Shown in pieces: positions 43,124 to 54,563 of a stretch of 64,000 bases of DNA (position 1 is the stretch's first letter; each line of letters begins with the position of its first letter). The DNA lies in contig AP026970.1 in the NCBI GenBank assembly GCA_027924025.1, forward strand, positions 3,060,501 through 3,124,500. The letters run 5' to 3'. The DNA comes from Comamonadaceae bacterium OS-4 (GTDB taxonomy: Bacteria > Pseudomonadota > Gammaproteobacteria > Burkholderiales > Burkholderiaceae_C). Position numbers and translations under genes: made by a program. The notes under the pieces were generated by a model. That model was not told the DNA's origin. It was given only the letters and a program-made list of their open reading frames with translations, and made no database searches.

Positions 43124-44503
43124 ATGACACAGACCCACACACCCGCCTTTCGCCACCTGGACCCGCAACGCCTTGCCGCCGTGCGCGAGCGCGAGCGCGC
43201 CGCCTACGTGGCTGCAAACCCCACGTCGCACGCCCTGTCGCAGCGGGCGGCCAAACACCTGATGTTTGGCGTGCCCCTGCACTGGATGAGCGACTGGTCT
43301 ACGCCCTTCCCGCTGCACCTGGCCCATGCGCAAGGCGCGCGGCTGACAGATGCCGACGGCCACCTCTATGTGGACTTTTGCCTGGGCGACACGGGCGCCA
43401 TGTTCGGCCACAGCCCGCCCGCGGTGGCCCGTGCCATTTCGGCACAGGGGGCGCAAGGCATTACCACCATGCTGCCCGGTGAAGACGGCGTGTGGGTGGC
43501 CGAGGAGCTGGCCCGCCGCTTCGGGCTGCCGGTGTGGCAGTTTGCGCTGTCGGCGTCTGACGCCAACCGCTTTGCCATCCGCTGGGCGCGGGCGCTGACC
43601 CAACGCACGCAGGTGCTGATCTTCAATGGCTGCTACCACGGCACGGTGGACGATGTGTTTGTAGACCTGGTGGACGGCCAGCCCCGCACACGCGACAGCC
43701 TGCTGGGCCAGGTGGTGGACATCACCCGCACCACGCGCAGCGTGGAGTTCAACGACCTGGCCGCGCTGGAAGCTGCACTGGCCGACGGCCAGGTGGCCTG
43801 CCTGCTGGCCGAGCCGGCCATGACCAACATCGGCATGGTGCTGCCCGAGCCCGGCTTTTGGGAGGCTGCGCAGGCCTTGTGCCGCCGCTACGGCACGCTG
43901 CTGCTGATCGACGAGACGCACACCATCAGCACCGGGCCCGGCGGCTACACCCGCGCCCACGGCTTGCAGCCCGATTTGCTGGTGCTGGGCAAGCCGGTGG
44001 CCGGTGGCGTGCCCTGCGCGGTGTATGGCTTTAGCGCCGACGCGGCTGCCCGCGCCGAGGCGGCCAAGCGCAACGCACCGCCCGGCCACAGCGGCATAGG
44101 CACCACGCTCACCGCCAACTTGCTGACCATGGCCGCCATGCGTGCCAACCTGGCTGAGGTGATGACGGACGCCGCCTATGCCCACATGTTCACGCTGGCT
44201 GCGCGCTTGGCGGATGGCCTGCGCGCCATGATTGCGCGCCACGGCCTGGGCTGGTGCGTGACGCAAGTGGGCGCGCGCACCGAGTTCCAGTTCACCCCCA
44301 CACCGCCGCGCAACGGCAGCGAGGCCGACCGCATCTTGAACCCGGCGCTGGAGCAGAACATCCACCTCTACCTGCTGAACCGGGGCCTAGTGATCACGCC
44401 GTTTCACAACATGATGCTGGTGTGCCCCGACACCACCGCGGACGATGTGGACCGCCTGGTGGCCGGCATGGACGCGTTTGTGGTGGACACTATGGCCCCA
44501 TGA
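43124..44503 (+). CDS. class III PLP-dependent aminotransferase
   Basis: 459 residues. Fold type I, omega-aminotransferase or glutamate-1-semialdehyde-like: DADGHLYVDFCLGDTGAMFGH, FNGCYHGTVDDVF, LLIDETHTISTGPGGYT (PLP Asp) and LLVLGKPVAGGVPCAVYG (Schiff-base Lys). It follows the ligase by 25 bases, suggesting removal of an amino group in the same amine or amino acid degradation route. Stop overlaps the regulator start. Confidence 0.87.
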   Translation: MTQTHTPAFRHLDPQRLAAVRERERAAYVAANPTSHALSQRAAKHLMFGVPLHWMSDWSTPFPLHLAHAQGARLTDADGHLYVDFCLGDTGAMFGHSPPAVARAISAQGAQGITTMLPGEDGVWVAEELARRFGLPVWQFALSASDANRFAIRWARALTQRTQVLIFNGCYHGTVDDVFVDLVDGQPRTRDSLLGQVVDITRTTRSVEFNDLAALEAALADGQVACLLAEPAMTNIGMVLPEPGFWEAAQALCRRYGTLLLIDETHTISTGPGGYTRAHGLQPDLLVLGKPVAGGVPCAVYGFSADAAARAEAAKRNAPPGHSGIGTTLTANLLTMAAMRANLAEVMTDAAYAHMFTLAARLADGLRAMIARHGLGWCVTQVGARTEFQFTPTPPRNGSEADRILNPALEQNIHLYLLNRGLVITPFHNMMLVCPDTTADDVDRLVAGMDAFVVDTMAP

Positions 44504-45186
44504 GCGAAGCCCCCACCCCTGATACGAGTAGCACAAGCACCAGCACCGACCAGGACCGCGTGTACACCACGCTGCGCCAGTGGATCACGGTGGGGCGCTT
44601 TCTGCCCGGCGAGCGGCTCAAGATCCGCAATGTGGCGGCCGACATGGGCGTGGGCCAGATGCCGGTGCGCGCCGCCTTGCAGCGTCTGGCCGCCGAGGGC
44701 GCGCTCATCAATGTGCCCAACGCGGGTGTGACGGTGCCTCGCCTCTCGCTGCCCGAGTTTGATGACCTGCTGCAAATGCGCATGATGCTCGAAGGCGAAG
44801 CCGCCGAGCGCGGCTGCCTGCGGCTGGATGCCGCGCAGATTGCCACCCTGCAAGGCTGGAGCGCCGACATGGCCACAGCCCTAGAGATGAGCGATGCCAA
44901 GCGCTACCTGGACATCAACGATGACTTCCATGTGATGCTCTACAAGGCTGCCGGCTCACCCCTGCTGTATCAGCTGATAGACACCTTGTGGCTGCGCGCC
45001 GGCCCCATCTCCAACCGCCTGTTTGACACCCCGGATGCGAGCGCCGTGCTCAACGACGCCCACGACGATCTGGTGCGAGCCCTCGCCCAGCGTGACAGCG
45101 CCGCCGTGCGCCGCGCGGTAGAGCGCGACATCTTTGTGGCCGGCCAGTTTTTGCGCGCGGCGTGCGTGGACAAGAAGCGCAAGTGA
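44500..45186 (+). CDS. GntR-family (FCD) transcriptional regulator
   Basis: 228 residues, start ATG 44500 overlapping the aminotransferase stop (ATGA). Winged helix: VYTTLRQWITVGRFLPGERLKIRNVAADMGVGQMPVRAALQRLAAEGAL. The C-terminal all-helical FCD domain has the metal-type pattern D-x3-H and later His/Arg (NDDFHVMLYKA, DAHDDLVRAL). It probably controls this operon and the divergent transporter through the palindromes at 41648 and 41695. Confidence 0.9.
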   Translation: MSEAPTPDTSSTSTSTDQDRVYTTLRQWITVGRFLPGERLKIRNVAADMGVGQMPVRAALQRLAAEGALINVPNAGVTVPRLSLPEFDDLLQMRMMLEGEAAERGCLRLDAAQIATLQGWSADMATALEMSDAKRYLDINDDFHVMLYKAAGSPLLYQLIDTLWLRAGPISNRLFDTPDASAVLNDAHDDLVRALAQRDSAAVRRAVERDIFVAGQFLRAACVDKKRK

Positions 45187-45198
45187 GGCACTACCGCC

Positions 45199-46887
45199 TC
45201 AAAAAGCAGCCCACTCCAACTCCTCTTCTTTGGCGGAAGCCACCGCCCGTGGCCGAAGGGGCTTGTCGATGGGTAGCTGCAGCGTTGCCTGCCTGACAGG
45301 CAAAGACGATGTCTGCAGGGTTAAGCCGTTGTCCAGGGGCAGCTTGAACGCCGAGACGACTTGCACCAATTGCAGGGCTTGCTCTTTCAAAGACTCTGCG
45401 GCAGCGGCACTTTCTTCCACCAGGGCGGCATTTTGTTGGGTGGCCTGATCCATCTGGCTCACCGCTTCACTCACCTGCTGCACGCCCAGGCTTTGCTCGG
45501 CGCAGGCCGTTGCAATTTCTCCAACAATGGCGCTGACCCGCTGCACAGAACCAACGATGTTGCCCATGGTCTTGCCCGCTTGATCGACCAACACCGTGCC
45601 TTGCTCGACCTGCTCCACACTGCGGCCAATCAGGGCTGAAATTTCTTTGGCAGCTTCTGCACTGCGCTGGGCCAAGCTGCGAACTTCAGAGGCCACCACC
45701 GCAAAACCACGGCCCTGCTCACCCGCCCGCGCGGCCTCCACCGCGGCGTTCAAGGCCAAAATGTTGGTCTGAAATGCGATGCCATCGATCACGCCAATGA
45801 TCTCGCCGATCTTGCGGCTGCTGTCGCTGATGCCCTGCATCGTGGTTACCACTTTGCCAACGACCTCCCCGCCTTGCGAGGCGACGGTTGACGCACTTTG
45901 CGCGAGCTGATCGGCGCGCTTGGCACTTTCTGCGTTGTTGCGCACCGCAGTGCCCAACTGCTCCATGGTGGCGGCTGTCTCCTGCAGGGCGCTGGCTTGT
46001 TGCTCGGTGCGGCTGGAGAGCTCTTGCCCGCCTTGGGCAATTTCAATGCTGGCGGTCGATACCGCAGCTGAACTCTGGCGCACGTTGGACACTAGCCTTT
46101 CCAGGCTTTGTTGCATCGCAGACAGCCGGTACATCAGGCTGACGTTGTCGCCGGCTGCAACCGCAATGCGCTGGGTCAGATCACCCTGCGTGATGGCAGA
46201 TGCCAGCACTTGGGCCTGTGTAGGCTCGCCGCCCAATTGCCGACTCAAGGAACGGGCAAGAAGGTAGCCCACCACGAGGGCGAGGGCCACCGCGGCGGCG
46301 GTCACCGCCAGGCTCAGCTGTATCGCATCAGCACCTTCTTGTTCGGCGTCATCACCGGCCTTTTGCAGTAACTGCGATTGGGCTTGTGAAAAAGCAGCAA
46401 TCGATGCGAGAAACTCTTCTTGTGCAGGGCGCAGGACATGCACCAGGTGGTTGGCCGCATCCTCTGTTCTTCCCGCCTTGATCAAGGCGATGACCTCGTT
46501 CCTGGCCCGGCCATAGGGCGCACGCGCGGCCACCATGGCATCAAACAACTTTTTGCCAATCGGCGTGTTGATCATTCCCTCCAGCTTGGCTAGCTTGGCT
46601 GTGTTCTCGTCAATGGTCTGTTCCACCAGCGCCAAAGACTTGCGCACTTCCTCCGGTTCTTTGCTGTGGATGAGGGCATCCCGGATAAACCGGGCATTGT
46701 GGTTCACCAATCTGTCGACGTCTGAAGCCAATGCAACCTTGACGGCACGGTCGTCCACGATGTTTGCAATGTCGTCGTTGATAGCCCGAATGCGCGATGC
46801 CGTGAACACGGTAACGGCTACCAAAAGCATCACCATCAATCCAAACCCGAGAGCCAGCTTAGTGCTCACCTTCATACCCTTGAACAT
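45199..46887 (-). CDS. methyl-accepting chemotaxis protein
   Basis: 562 residues from ATG 46887. Span 1 ([20 protein letters not shown]), a periplasmic four-helix bundle (~150 residues), span 2 ([19 protein letters not shown]), HAMP, then the signalling domain with the invariant hairpin [26 protein letters not shown]-terminus EELEWAAF resembles the NWETF-type tether that recruits CheR, so it may be a self-sufficient receptor. An FNR box lies 85 bases upstream, hinting at expression under low oxygen. The longer reading to 47250 has no support. Confidence 0.92.
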   Translation of the reverse strand: MFKGMKVSTKLALGFGLMVMLLVAVTVFTASRIRAINDDIANIVDDRAVKVALASDVDRLVNHNARFIRDALIHSKEPEEVRKSLALVEQTIDENTAKLAKLEGMINTPIGKKLFDAMVAARAPYGRARNEVIALIKAGRTEDAANHLVHVLRPAQEEFLASIAAFSQAQSQLLQKAGDDAEQEGADAIQLSLAVTAAAVALALVVGYLLARSLSRQLGGEPTQAQVLASAITQGDLTQRIAVAAGDNVSLMYRLSAMQQSLERLVSNVRQSSAAVSTASIEIAQGGQELSSRTEQQASALQETAATMEQLGTAVRNNAESAKRADQLAQSASTVASQGGEVVGKVVTTMQGISDSSRKIGEIIGVIDGIAFQTNILALNAAVEAARAGEQGRGFAVVASEVRSLAQRSAEAAKEISALIGRSVEQVEQGTVLVDQAGKTMGNIVGSVQRVSAIVGEIATACAEQSLGVQQVSEAVSQMDQATQQNAALVEESAAAAESLKEQALQLVQVVSAFKLPLDNGLTLQTSSLPVRQATLQLPIDKPLRPRAVASAKEEELEWAAF

Positions 46888-47230
46888 CTGAGTTTTCCCC
46901 TTTGAAGTTGCGCGGATTATGGGGAGCGGTTTTTGAAAACCTGGCACTTTGGTCAGTATTTGGAACGGCTCTTGATCCATATCAAATAGACAGATACCCG
47001 TATGCCAATACAGTCCAGACTCAGACTCTCTGCATCCACAAAATGCGGAGAGGCCTCTCTGCGCGCGACCCAGTGAACAGCTGTGAGCGCTCCATTTCTG
47101 CTGTGCGGTATCAAACGTGCTGCGGCGGGATTTACCAACACCACCCCTGCGTCTTACACCTTGGACATTGAAGTGAAAAAAGTAAGTAACCCCGCCACCG
47201 GCCAAGCCATCGCCCCACTCACAGGGCCTT
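46888..47230. promoter_or_regulatory. divergent promoter region of chemoreceptor and GGDEF-EAL gene
   Basis: 343 bases without a gene. It contains a perfect FNR box (separate entry). No other ORF, hairpin or repeat stands out. Confidence 0.6.
46972..46985. promoter_or_regulatory. perfect FNR/ANR box
   Basis: TTGATCCATATCAA matches TTGAT-N4-ATCAA exactly. Centre is about 91 bases upstream of the chemoreceptor start and about 252 bases upstream of the GGDEF-EAL start, so the chemoreceptor is the likelier class II target. Confidence 0.7.
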
Positions 47231-50200
47231 GTGCCCCTGGCAAAACTCATTGGATGGCAGCTAGTGGCGGCTACTAAGTCTGCGGCGCTCCGATCACGCT
47301 ATCTGCATACCCATGATCTGGTAGCCCTGGAATGGACGGATACACCCATGTGGGTGTTCGACCTGAGCGAGAAATGCATGCGCTGGGCGAATGCAGCAGG
47401 TCTGCGCTATTGGGGTGCGGACTCCCTGGATGAGTTTTTGGCGCGTGATTTTTCGGATCTTTCGGACAGCGCAATCGCGCGAAATCAGGTGCATATGACC
47501 ATGCACGCCTGCGGCCACACCGGCCGGGATCAATGGACGGTGTACCCCAAAGGCAAGCCCACCACGCTGAACGCCCACAGCATCGGCATGATGTTGGACG
47601 ATGGCACCGCGGCCATTTTGTACGAGGCGACACAGGTCGCCACGCCACTTTCACCCTCCGTGCTCCGGGGTGCCGAGGCCATGCAGCAAACGCCGGTCAT
47701 CATCGCGATGCACAGGCTCTGCGACGGAAGCGCTGTCATGCGCAACCCTGCGGCGGTGCGGCACCTCGGAGTTGCCAAAAGATGTGAACGACACAACGAT
47801 TTTTTCATGATGTTTGCCTCGCCGGAGAAGGCGTGGGCGGCACTCACCGATGTGCGCACCGGTCACATCCACGCCACCGAAGCGGAGCTGCTGACCTTGG
47901 AAGGCCCCCGCTGGTACCGGATTGAAGCGCGCCCGGTGCTGGACCCGGTGACCGGCGAGCAAATGTTGCAATTCAATGGGCAGGACATCACGGAGCGCAA
48001 AAAGATCGAGGCGTCCTTGCAAGCCAGCGAGCAGCGCTGGAAATTTGCGATCGAGGACGCAGGCGACGGCCTGTGGGACTGGAATATCCAGACCGGGGAC
48101 ACCTACTACTCACCCCGCTTGAAACAGATGCTGCAGCTTGCCGACTTGGAACTAGGCAACAGCGCTGCAGAGTGGAAAAGCCGCGTCCATCCGGACGACT
48201 TGGCAAGCGTGATGCGCGCGATGCCGTCCTTTATCCAGGGCAGCACAGGCACCGTGGATATCGAGTTCCGGATGCTGCGCAATGACGGCAGCATCATTTG
48301 GGTCAGGGCCCGTTGCCGCGTGGTCGAGCGAGACACCCACGGCAAGCCCTTACGGGTCATAGGCACCACCTCCGACATCAGTGCGCGCAAGGCCGCGAAG
48401 GTGGCGTTGCAAGAAAGTGAGCGCCGGTATCGCACCGTGGTGGAGTACACCCGCGAAGCGATTGCGGTGCACCAAAACGGCACCATCGTGTTTGTGAATC
48501 CGGCGGCCGTTCAGATGATGGGGGCGGCTTCGCCTGACGAGCTGGTTGGCAGACCGGCGCTGGATTTCTTGCACCCGGACTACCGCCCCATCGTCGAGGA
48601 ACGCTGGGCTACCCGGGCTGCGCAAGGCCAGGCCATGCCGCTGATCGAAGAAAGATTCGTCCGCAAGGACGGCGTTGTGATTGATGTGGAGGTGCAAGGC
48701 GCGCCCATCCAATTCATGGGTGCACCGGCCGTGCAGGTGGCGATGCGCGACATCACGGAGCGCAAGGCGGCAGAGTCCAAATTGCTGTTGGCTGCCAGTG
48801 TGTTCAACAACGCCCGCGAGTCCTTGATGATTACCGATGCACTGGGAACCATCATTGATGTCAACGATGCCTTTTGTGCCATCACCGGCTACTCCAGGGA
48901 GGAGGCGATCGGACAAAACCCGCGTTTTCTGAGTTCGGGGCGTCAAGGCCCGGACTTTTATGCCGGCATGTGGAACTCACTCGAAGCCCAAGGCTACTGG
49001 AGCGGGGAGGTTTGGAACCGCCGCAAATCAGGCGAGTTTTATGCGGAGATGCTCACCATCAGTGCGGTCAGGGATCCCTCGGGAAAAACCAAACAATACG
49101 TGGGGCTCGCCTCAGACATTACTTCCTTGAAGGCGCACCAGAGCCAACTGGAGCACATCGCCCACTTTGACGCCCTGACAGGCCTCCCGAACCGGGTGCT
49201 GTTTGCGATCCGGCTCGACCAAGAGATGGCCAACGCCAAGCGCCAGGGCAAACACTTGGCCATTGCGTTTCTGGACCTTGATGGATTCAAGGGAATCAAT
49301 GATCAATACGGACACAGCACCGGGGACCAAATGTTGGTCACCCTCTCGCTGCGGATGAAGTCTGCGCTGAAAGAGCGGGATACCTTGGCAAGGTTGGGTG
49401 GAGATGAGTTTGTGGTCGTGCTGACAGACCTGGATGAGCCCGCTACCGGCACCCCGCTTTTGGCCCCCTTGCTGGCCGCTGCTGCACAGCCGATTCATGT
49501 GGGCGAATCGGTGCTGCAGTTATCGGCAAGCGCCGGGATGACGTTCTTTCCCCAACGCGATGAGGTCAACGCCGATCAGCTGCTCCGTCAGGCCGATCAG
49601 GCGATGTACCAAGCCAAACTTGCCGGAAAGAACCGATTCCACTTATTCGATGCGGAGCACTACAGCACCCTGCGTGGACACCACGCCAGTCTGGACAGGA
49701 TCCGGAAGGCCCTTTCACGCCAGGAACTGGTGCTCCACTACCAGCCGAAGGTGAATATGCGAACCGGCGAAGTGGTGGGCGCCGAAGCCCTGGTTCGTTG
49801 GCAAGACCCTGAGCGAGGCTTGATCCCGCCCGCGGAGTTTCTGCCGGTGATCGAAAACGACACGCTTTCCATTCAGGTGGGTGAATGGGTGATTGCAGAG
49901 GCATTGCAACAAATTGATGCGTGGAAGAAGGCGGGCCTCCAGATGGCCGTCAGCGTCAATGTCGGTGCACACCATTTGCAGCAGGATGATTTTGTGGAAA
50001 GACTCGGGGCTTTGCTCGCGCAGTTTCCGAACGTTGCACCGGGTTGCCTCAATTTGGAAGTCCTGGAAACCAGCGCGCTGGAGGATATCGACAAGGCCTC
50101 AGAGGTGATTGAGGCGTGCGCGGCCATGGGAGTCACCTTTGCGCTGGATGATTTCGGCACCGGGTACTCGTCACTCACCTATCTCAAGCGTTTGCATGTC

Positions 50201-50464
50201 AAGCAGCTCAAAATTGACCAGAGTTTTGTGAGAGACATGTTGGTCGATCCGGATGATCTGGCCATTTTGAAAGGGGTCATCGGTCTGGCCGCCGCATTCA
50301 AGCGCGAGGTCATCGCGGAAGGCGTCGAATCAGAAGCGCATGGCCGACTCCTTATGGACTTGGGTTGTGACTTGGCCCAAGGCTACGCCATCTCAAGACC
50401 GCTACCCGCCGAACAGCTCATGCGATGGATGGCGACATGGCATGAGAAGCCCGCATGGAGGTGA
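47231..50464 (+). CDS. four-PAS GGDEF-EAL cyclic-di-GMP enzyme
   Basis: 1077 residues, GTG start at 47231 (no in-frame ATG until inside the first domain; weak ribosome site). A soluble protein with PAS-type domains at about 30-150, 270-390 ([18 protein letters not shown]_3-like), 395-510 and 515-640 ([21 protein letters not shown]), then GGDEF at ~645-810 with LARLGGDEF intact, and EAL at ~825-1070 with [17 protein letters not shown] and EGVESEA intact. Both activities therefore appear possible. The inhibitory RxxD site five residues before GGDEF reads KERD, so product inhibition may be lost. No membrane span or signal peptide. Confidence 0.92.
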   Translation: MPLAKLIGWQLVAATKSAALRSRYLHTHDLVALEWTDTPMWVFDLSEKCMRWANAAGLRYWGADSLDEFLARDFSDLSDSAIARNQVHMTMHACGHTGRDQWTVYPKGKPTTLNAHSIGMMLDDGTAAILYEATQVATPLSPSVLRGAEAMQQTPVIIAMHRLCDGSAVMRNPAAVRHLGVAKRCERHNDFFMMFASPEKAWAALTDVRTGHIHATEAELLTLEGPRWYRIEARPVLDPVTGEQMLQFNGQDITERKKIEASLQASEQRWKFAIEDAGDGLWDWNIQTGDTYYSPRLKQMLQLADLELGNSAAEWKSRVHPDDLASVMRAMPSFIQGSTGTVDIEFRMLRNDGSIIWVRARCRVVERDTHGKPLRVIGTTSDISARKAAKVALQESERRYRTVVEYTREAIAVHQNGTIVFVNPAAVQMMGAASPDELVGRPALDFLHPDYRPIVEERWATRAAQGQAMPLIEERFVRKDGVVIDVEVQGAPIQFMGAPAVQVAMRDITERKAAESKLLLAASVFNNARESLMITDALGTIIDVNDAFCAITGYSREEAIGQNPRFLSSGRQGPDFYAGMWNSLEAQGYWSGEVWNRRKSGEFYAEMLTISAVRDPSGKTKQYVGLASDITSLKAHQSQLEHIAHFDALTGLPNRVLFAIRLDQEMANAKRQGKHLAIAFLDLDGFKGINDQYGHSTGDQMLVTLSLRMKSALKERDTLARLGGDEFVVVLTDLDEPATGTPLLAPLLAAAAQPIHVGESVLQLSASAGMTFFPQRDEVNADQLLRQADQAMYQAKLAGKNRFHLFDAEHYSTLRGHHASLDRIRKALSRQELVLHYQPKVNMRTGEVVGAEALVRWQDPERGLIPPAEFLPVIENDTLSIQVGEWVIAEALQQIDAWKKAGLQMAVSVNVGAHHLQQDDFVERLGALLAQFPNVAPGCLNLEVLETSALEDIDKASEVIEACAAMGVTFALDDFGTGYSSLTYLKRLHVKQLKIDQSFVRDMLVDPDDLAILKGVIGLAAAFKREVIAEGVESEAHGRLLMDLGCDLAQGYAISRPLPAEQLMRWMATWHEKPAWR

Positions 50465-50507
50465 TGTACATCCCGGGGGCCAAAGCCAGATGGACTTGAG
50501 CCCCGCA

Positions 50508-50534
50508 CATTTACGCTTTTTTTACACCCGCCCC
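50508..50534 (+). promoter_or_regulatory. KdpE-type binding site and promoter of kdpFABCDE
   Basis: CATTTACGCTTTTTTTACAC followed by CCGCCCC closely resembles, from memory, the T-rich KdpE site upstream of E. coli kdpFABC. It lies 70-100 bases before kdpF. A second T-run (GTTTTTACGC, 50548-50557) follows. Confidence 0.65.
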
Positions 50535-50604
50535 GCGAATCTCATCCCCGTTTTTACGCGCGTCTGAACACACTTCTCCCATCGATTTGATGCAGGAGAA
50601 AACG

Positions 50605-50712
50605 ATGGAAACGGTGAACACCCTTCACGTGGTGTACAGCTTGGGCGGCACCTGTGCCGCCCTGCTATTGGTGTATTTGGTCTATGCGCTGGTGCGCGCG
50701 GAGAGTTTTTAA
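50605..50712 (+). CDS. kdpF: KdpF small subunit of K+-ATPase
   Basis: 35 residues, [20 protein letters not shown] then [15 protein letters not shown]: one membrane helix ending YALVRAExF as in KdpF. AGGAG six bases upstream. The stop shares its final base with the kdpA start (TAATG). It stabilises the KdpABC complex. Confidence 0.88.
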   Translation: METVNTLHVVYSLGGTCAALLLVYLVYALVRAESF

Positions 50713-52451
50713 TGACGAACTCCGCTTGGGGGCTGTTGGCCCTGTTTCTCACCACGCTGTTGATGGCCTCATGGCCGCTGGGTATCTGGCTGGCGCGCTT
50801 GGCTTCCGGCCAGTTACCCGCATGGATGTTGCGGCTGGAGGCACCCTTGTTCCGGCTGGCAGGCACTGCACCCGACCAGTCCATGCCCTGGAAGCAATAC
50901 ACATGGGCGCTGCTGGCCTTCAATGCCCTGGGGGTGCTGGTGGTATTTTTGCTGCAGCGCTGGCAGGCAGTTTTGCCACTCAACCCTGGGGGAATGGCAG
51001 ATGTGTCGGTGGACTCGGCGTTCAACACCGCCGTGAGCTTTGTCACCAACACCAACTGGCAGGGCTACGCCGGCGAGTCCACCATGGGCTACCTCACCCA
51101 GATGCTGGGCCTGGCGGTGCAAAACTTTTTGTCGGCAGCCACCGGCATTGCGGTGGTGTTTGCACTGTTCCGCGGCTTTGCAGCCAAGTCGACCGCAGTG
51201 ATTGGCAACTTTTGGGTAGATGTGACCCGCATCACCGTATGGCTGCTGGTGCCACTGTCTTTGGTACTCGCCATCGTTCTGGTGGGCCAGGGCGTTGTCC
51301 AAAACTTTGACGCCTACCAGCAGGTCACCACGCTGGAATCCACCAACTCCAGCACCAGCACCAGCGTTCCAACACAAACCTTGCCCATGGGCCCGGTGGC
51401 GTCGCAAGAGGCCATCAAGATGCTGGGCACCAACGGCGGCGGATTTTTCAATGCCAACTCGGCACACCCCTATGAGAACCCCACCGCCTTGAGCAACTTG
51501 CTGCAGATGCTGGCGATCTTTTTGATCCCCGCCGGCCTGTGCTTTGCCTTCGGCCGGGTGGTAGGCGATCAGCGCCAAGGCTGGGCGGTACTGGCCGCGA
51601 TGACGGTGATGTTTGTGCTGGCCGTGGCCGCCATCATTCCGGCCGAGCAGGCGGGCAACCCCCAAATTGCGGCACTGGGCGTGGACCAGGCCGCCAGCAG
51701 CCTGCAGAGCGGCGGCAATATGGAAGGCAAAGAAACCCGCTTTGGCATCACCGCCAGCAGCCTGTTTGCGGTGATTACCACCGCTGCGTCGTGCGGCGCG
51801 GTCAACGCGATGCACGACTCCTTCACCCCGCTGGGTGGCATGGTGCCGATGGTGATGATGCAGCTGGGCGAGGTGGTGTTTGGTGGAGTGGGTACCGGCC
51901 TATACGGCATGTTGATTTTCGCGATCCTGGCGGTTTTTATTGCCGGCCTGATGATTGGCCGCACCCCCGAGTACCTGGGCAAGAAGATCGAGGCCCACGA
52001 GATGAAGCTCACCTCGATGGCCATTCTGGTCACCCCCATTCTGGTGCTGGCAGGCACCGCGATTGCGGTGATGGCAGGTGCAGGCAAAGCCGGCATTGCC
52101 AACCCGGGCGCCCATGGTTTCTCAGAAATCCTGTACGCGCTGACCTCGGCTGCCAACAACAACGGCAGTGCCTTTGCAGGCTTGTCGGCCAACACCCCGT
52201 TCTACAACTACTTGCTAGCGATTGCCATGTGGTTTGGCCGCTTTGGCGTGATCGTGCCGGTGCTGGCCATTGCCGGTGCGCTGGCCGCCAAGAAGCGCTT
52301 GCCCGCCACCGCCGGCACCTTCCCCACCCACGGGCCGCTGTTTGTGGTGCTCTTGATCGGCACGGTGCTGCTGGTGGGCCTGCTGAACTACGTGCCCTCG
52401 CTGGCGCTGGGCCCGGTGGTCGAGCACCTGATGCTTTGGACAAAACCGTGA
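50712..52451 (+). CDS. kdpA: potassium-transporting ATPase subunit A
   Basis: 579 residues, SKT-type K+ channel subunit. All four selectivity-filter regions are visible: [43 protein letters not shown] and [13 protein letters not shown]. Begins in the last base of the kdpF stop. Confidence 0.97.
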   Translation: MTNSAWGLLALFLTTLLMASWPLGIWLARLASGQLPAWMLRLEAPLFRLAGTAPDQSMPWKQYTWALLAFNALGVLVVFLLQRWQAVLPLNPGGMADVSVDSAFNTAVSFVTNTNWQGYAGESTMGYLTQMLGLAVQNFLSAATGIAVVFALFRGFAAKSTAVIGNFWVDVTRITVWLLVPLSLVLAIVLVGQGVVQNFDAYQQVTTLESTNSSTSTSVPTQTLPMGPVASQEAIKMLGTNGGGFFNANSAHPYENPTALSNLLQMLAIFLIPAGLCFAFGRVVGDQRQGWAVLAAMTVMFVLAVAAIIPAEQAGNPQIAALGVDQAASSLQSGGNMEGKETRFGITASSLFAVITTAASCGAVNAMHDSFTPLGGMVPMVMMQLGEVVFGGVGTGLYGMLIFAILAVFIAGLMIGRTPEYLGKKIEAHEMKLTSMAILVTPILVLAGTAIAVMAGAGKAGIANPGAHGFSEILYALTSAANNNGSAFAGLSANTPFYNYLLAIAMWFGRFGVIVPVLAIAGALAAKKRLPATAGTFPTHGPLFVVLLIGTVLLVGLLNYVPSLALGPVVEHLMLWTKP

Positions 52452-52476
52452 TGTGCCCTATTTGCAAGAGAAACTT

Positions 52477-54552
52477 ATGACTAGCAAAACCTCTTTAACC
52501 CTGATGGACCCCGCACTGGTCAAGCCTGCGGTGTGGGCCGCATTCCTCAAACTGGACCCCCGGGTGCAGTGGCGCAACCCGGTGATGTTTGTGGTGTACG
52601 TGGGCAGCATCGTCACCACCCTGCTCGGCTTGCAGGCACTGCAAGGCAACGTGAGTGATTCACCGGTCTTCATCCTCACTGTGGCGGTGTGGCTGTGGTT
52701 TACCGTGCTGTTTGCCAACTTTGCCGAAGCACTGGCCGAAGGCCGCAGCAAGGCCCAAGCCGATTCGCTCAAAGGCCTGAAGAAAAGCACCTGGGCCAAG
52801 AAACTCAAGGAGCCCGTGCACGGCTCCACCTGGCTCCCCGAACAGGCCGAAAATCTGCGCAAGGGCGACGTGGTGCTGGTGGAAGCCGGCGATATGATTC
52901 CGGTAGATGGTGAAGTCATCCAAGGTGTTGCCACCGTGGACGAAAGCGCCATTACGGGTGAATCTGCCCCGGTGGTGCGCGAGTCGGGTGGCGACTTTGC
53001 ATCGGTCACCGGCGGCACCCGTGTGCTCTCAGACTGGCTGGTGATGCGCATTGGCGTGAACCCCGGCGAGTCGTTTCTGGACCGCATGATCGGCATGGTC
53101 GAAGGCGCGAAACGCCAGAAGACGCCTAACGAAGTGGCGCTGACCATTTTGCTGGTGGCGTTGACTATCGTGTTTCTGGTGGTGACGGTGACCTTGCTGC
53201 CGTTTTCCATCTTCAGTGTGGAGGCTGCTGGCAGTGGAACGGTGGTCAGCATCACTGCGCTGATTGCCTTGCTGGTGTGCCTGATCCCCACCACCATTGG
53301 TGGCCTGTTGTCGGCAGTGGGCGTGGCCGGCATGAGCCGCATGATGCAGGCCAATGTGATTGCCACCTCGGGCCGCGCGGTAGAAGCCGCTGGCGATGTG
53401 GATGTGCTGCTGCTCGACAAGACCGGCACCATCACCCATGGTAACCGCCAGGCCGCTTTGTTCATTCCGGCCCCCGGCATGAGCCTGGAGCAGCTCGCCT
53501 TGTGCGCCGCACAAGCCTCTGCCGCCGACGAAACGCCCGAGGGCCGCAGCATCGTGGTGCTGGCACAGAGCAAGGTGCAGGTCGAGCCATTGACCGGCAC
53601 CACCACCGAGGTGCCCTTTACCGCCCAAACCCGCATGAGCGGCATGGATGTGACCTGCACCGATGGCAAGCAACGCCAGCTGCGCAAGGGCGCGGTGGAC
53701 GCGGTGCGCAAATACCTCGAAGCGCAAGGCAACACCATGCCCCCCGAGGTGCTGCGCGCTGCTGACGAGGTGTCACGCCGCGGCAGCACACCGCTGGCGG
53801 TGGTGGATGGCAATCGGGTGCTGGGCTTGGTGGAGCTCAAAGACATCGTCAAGGCCGGTATCAAGGAGCGCTTTGGAGAGCTGCGCCGCATGGGCATCAA
53901 GACAGTGATGATCACCGGCGATAACCGGCTCACGGCCGCTGCTATTGCCGCCGAAGCCGGGGTTGACGACTTCTTGGCAGAGGCCACCCCCGAAGACAAG
54001 CTCACCCTGATCCGCAGCTACCAGGCCGAGGGCCGCCTAGTTGCCATGACGGGCGACGGCACCAACGATGCCCCCGCCTTGGCCCAGGCCGATGTGGCGG
54101 TGGCCATGAACAGCGGTACCCAGGCTGCCAAAGAGGCCGGCAACATGGTGGACTTGGACTCCAACCCCACCAAGCTGCTGGAGATTGTGGAGACCGGCAA
54201 GGCGCTTTTGATGACGCGCGGCTCGCTCACCACCTTCTCGATTGCCAATGACGTGGCCAAGTACTTCGCCATCATCCCGGCGATTTTTGTGAGCACCTAC
54301 CCCCAACTGGGCGCACTCAATGTGATGCACCTGGGCAGCCCCAACTCGGCGATTTTGTCGGCGGTGATTTTTAACGCGCTGATCATCGTGGTGCTGATTC
54401 CGCTGGCGCTCAAGGGCGTGAAATACCGGCCTGTGGGTGCGGCTGCGCTCTTGCGCCGCAACCTGGCCATTTACGGGCTGGGCGGGTTGATCGTGCCCTT
54501 TGTAGGCATCAAGGCGATTGACCTGTTGCTGGTTGCATTGAATCTGGTTTAA
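52477..54552 (+). CDS. kdpB: potassium-transporting P-type ATPase subunit B
   Basis: 691 residues from ATG 52477. P-type ATPase motifs: TGES (residues ~155-160, the inhibitory phosphorylation site in E. coli KdpB is in this loop), [10 protein letters not shown] (phosphorylated Asp), and [16 protein letters not shown] (hinge). Energises KdpA. The GTG-extended reading from 52453 is not supported. Confidence 0.97.
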   Translation: MTSKTSLTLMDPALVKPAVWAAFLKLDPRVQWRNPVMFVVYVGSIVTTLLGLQALQGNVSDSPVFILTVAVWLWFTVLFANFAEALAEGRSKAQADSLKGLKKSTWAKKLKEPVHGSTWLPEQAENLRKGDVVLVEAGDMIPVDGEVIQGVATVDESAITGESAPVVRESGGDFASVTGGTRVLSDWLVMRIGVNPGESFLDRMIGMVEGAKRQKTPNEVALTILLVALTIVFLVVTVTLLPFSIFSVEAAGSGTVVSITALIALLVCLIPTTIGGLLSAVGVAGMSRMMQANVIATSGRAVEAAGDVDVLLLDKTGTITHGNRQAALFIPAPGMSLEQLALCAAQASAADETPEGRSIVVLAQSKVQVEPLTGTTTEVPFTAQTRMSGMDVTCTDGKQRQLRKGAVDAVRKYLEAQGNTMPPEVLRAADEVSRRGSTPLAVVDGNRVLGLVELKDIVKAGIKERFGELRRMGIKTVMITGDNRLTAAAIAAEAGVDDFLAEATPEDKLTLIRSYQAEGRLVAMTGDGTNDAPALAQADVAVAMNSGTQAAKEAGNMVDLDSNPTKLLEIVETGKALLMTRGSLTTFSIANDVAKYFAIIPAIFVSTYPQLGALNVMHLGSPNSAILSAVIFNALIIVVLIPLALKGVKYRPVGAAALLRRNLAIYGLGGLIVPFVGIKAIDLLLVALNLV

Positions 54553-54563
54553 GGAGTCATCTC

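Noticed and set aside
41680..43140. 486-codon open frame opposite the glutamine synthetase-like gene
   Set aside because: Covers a promoter with palindromes and a well-supported gene; no motif.
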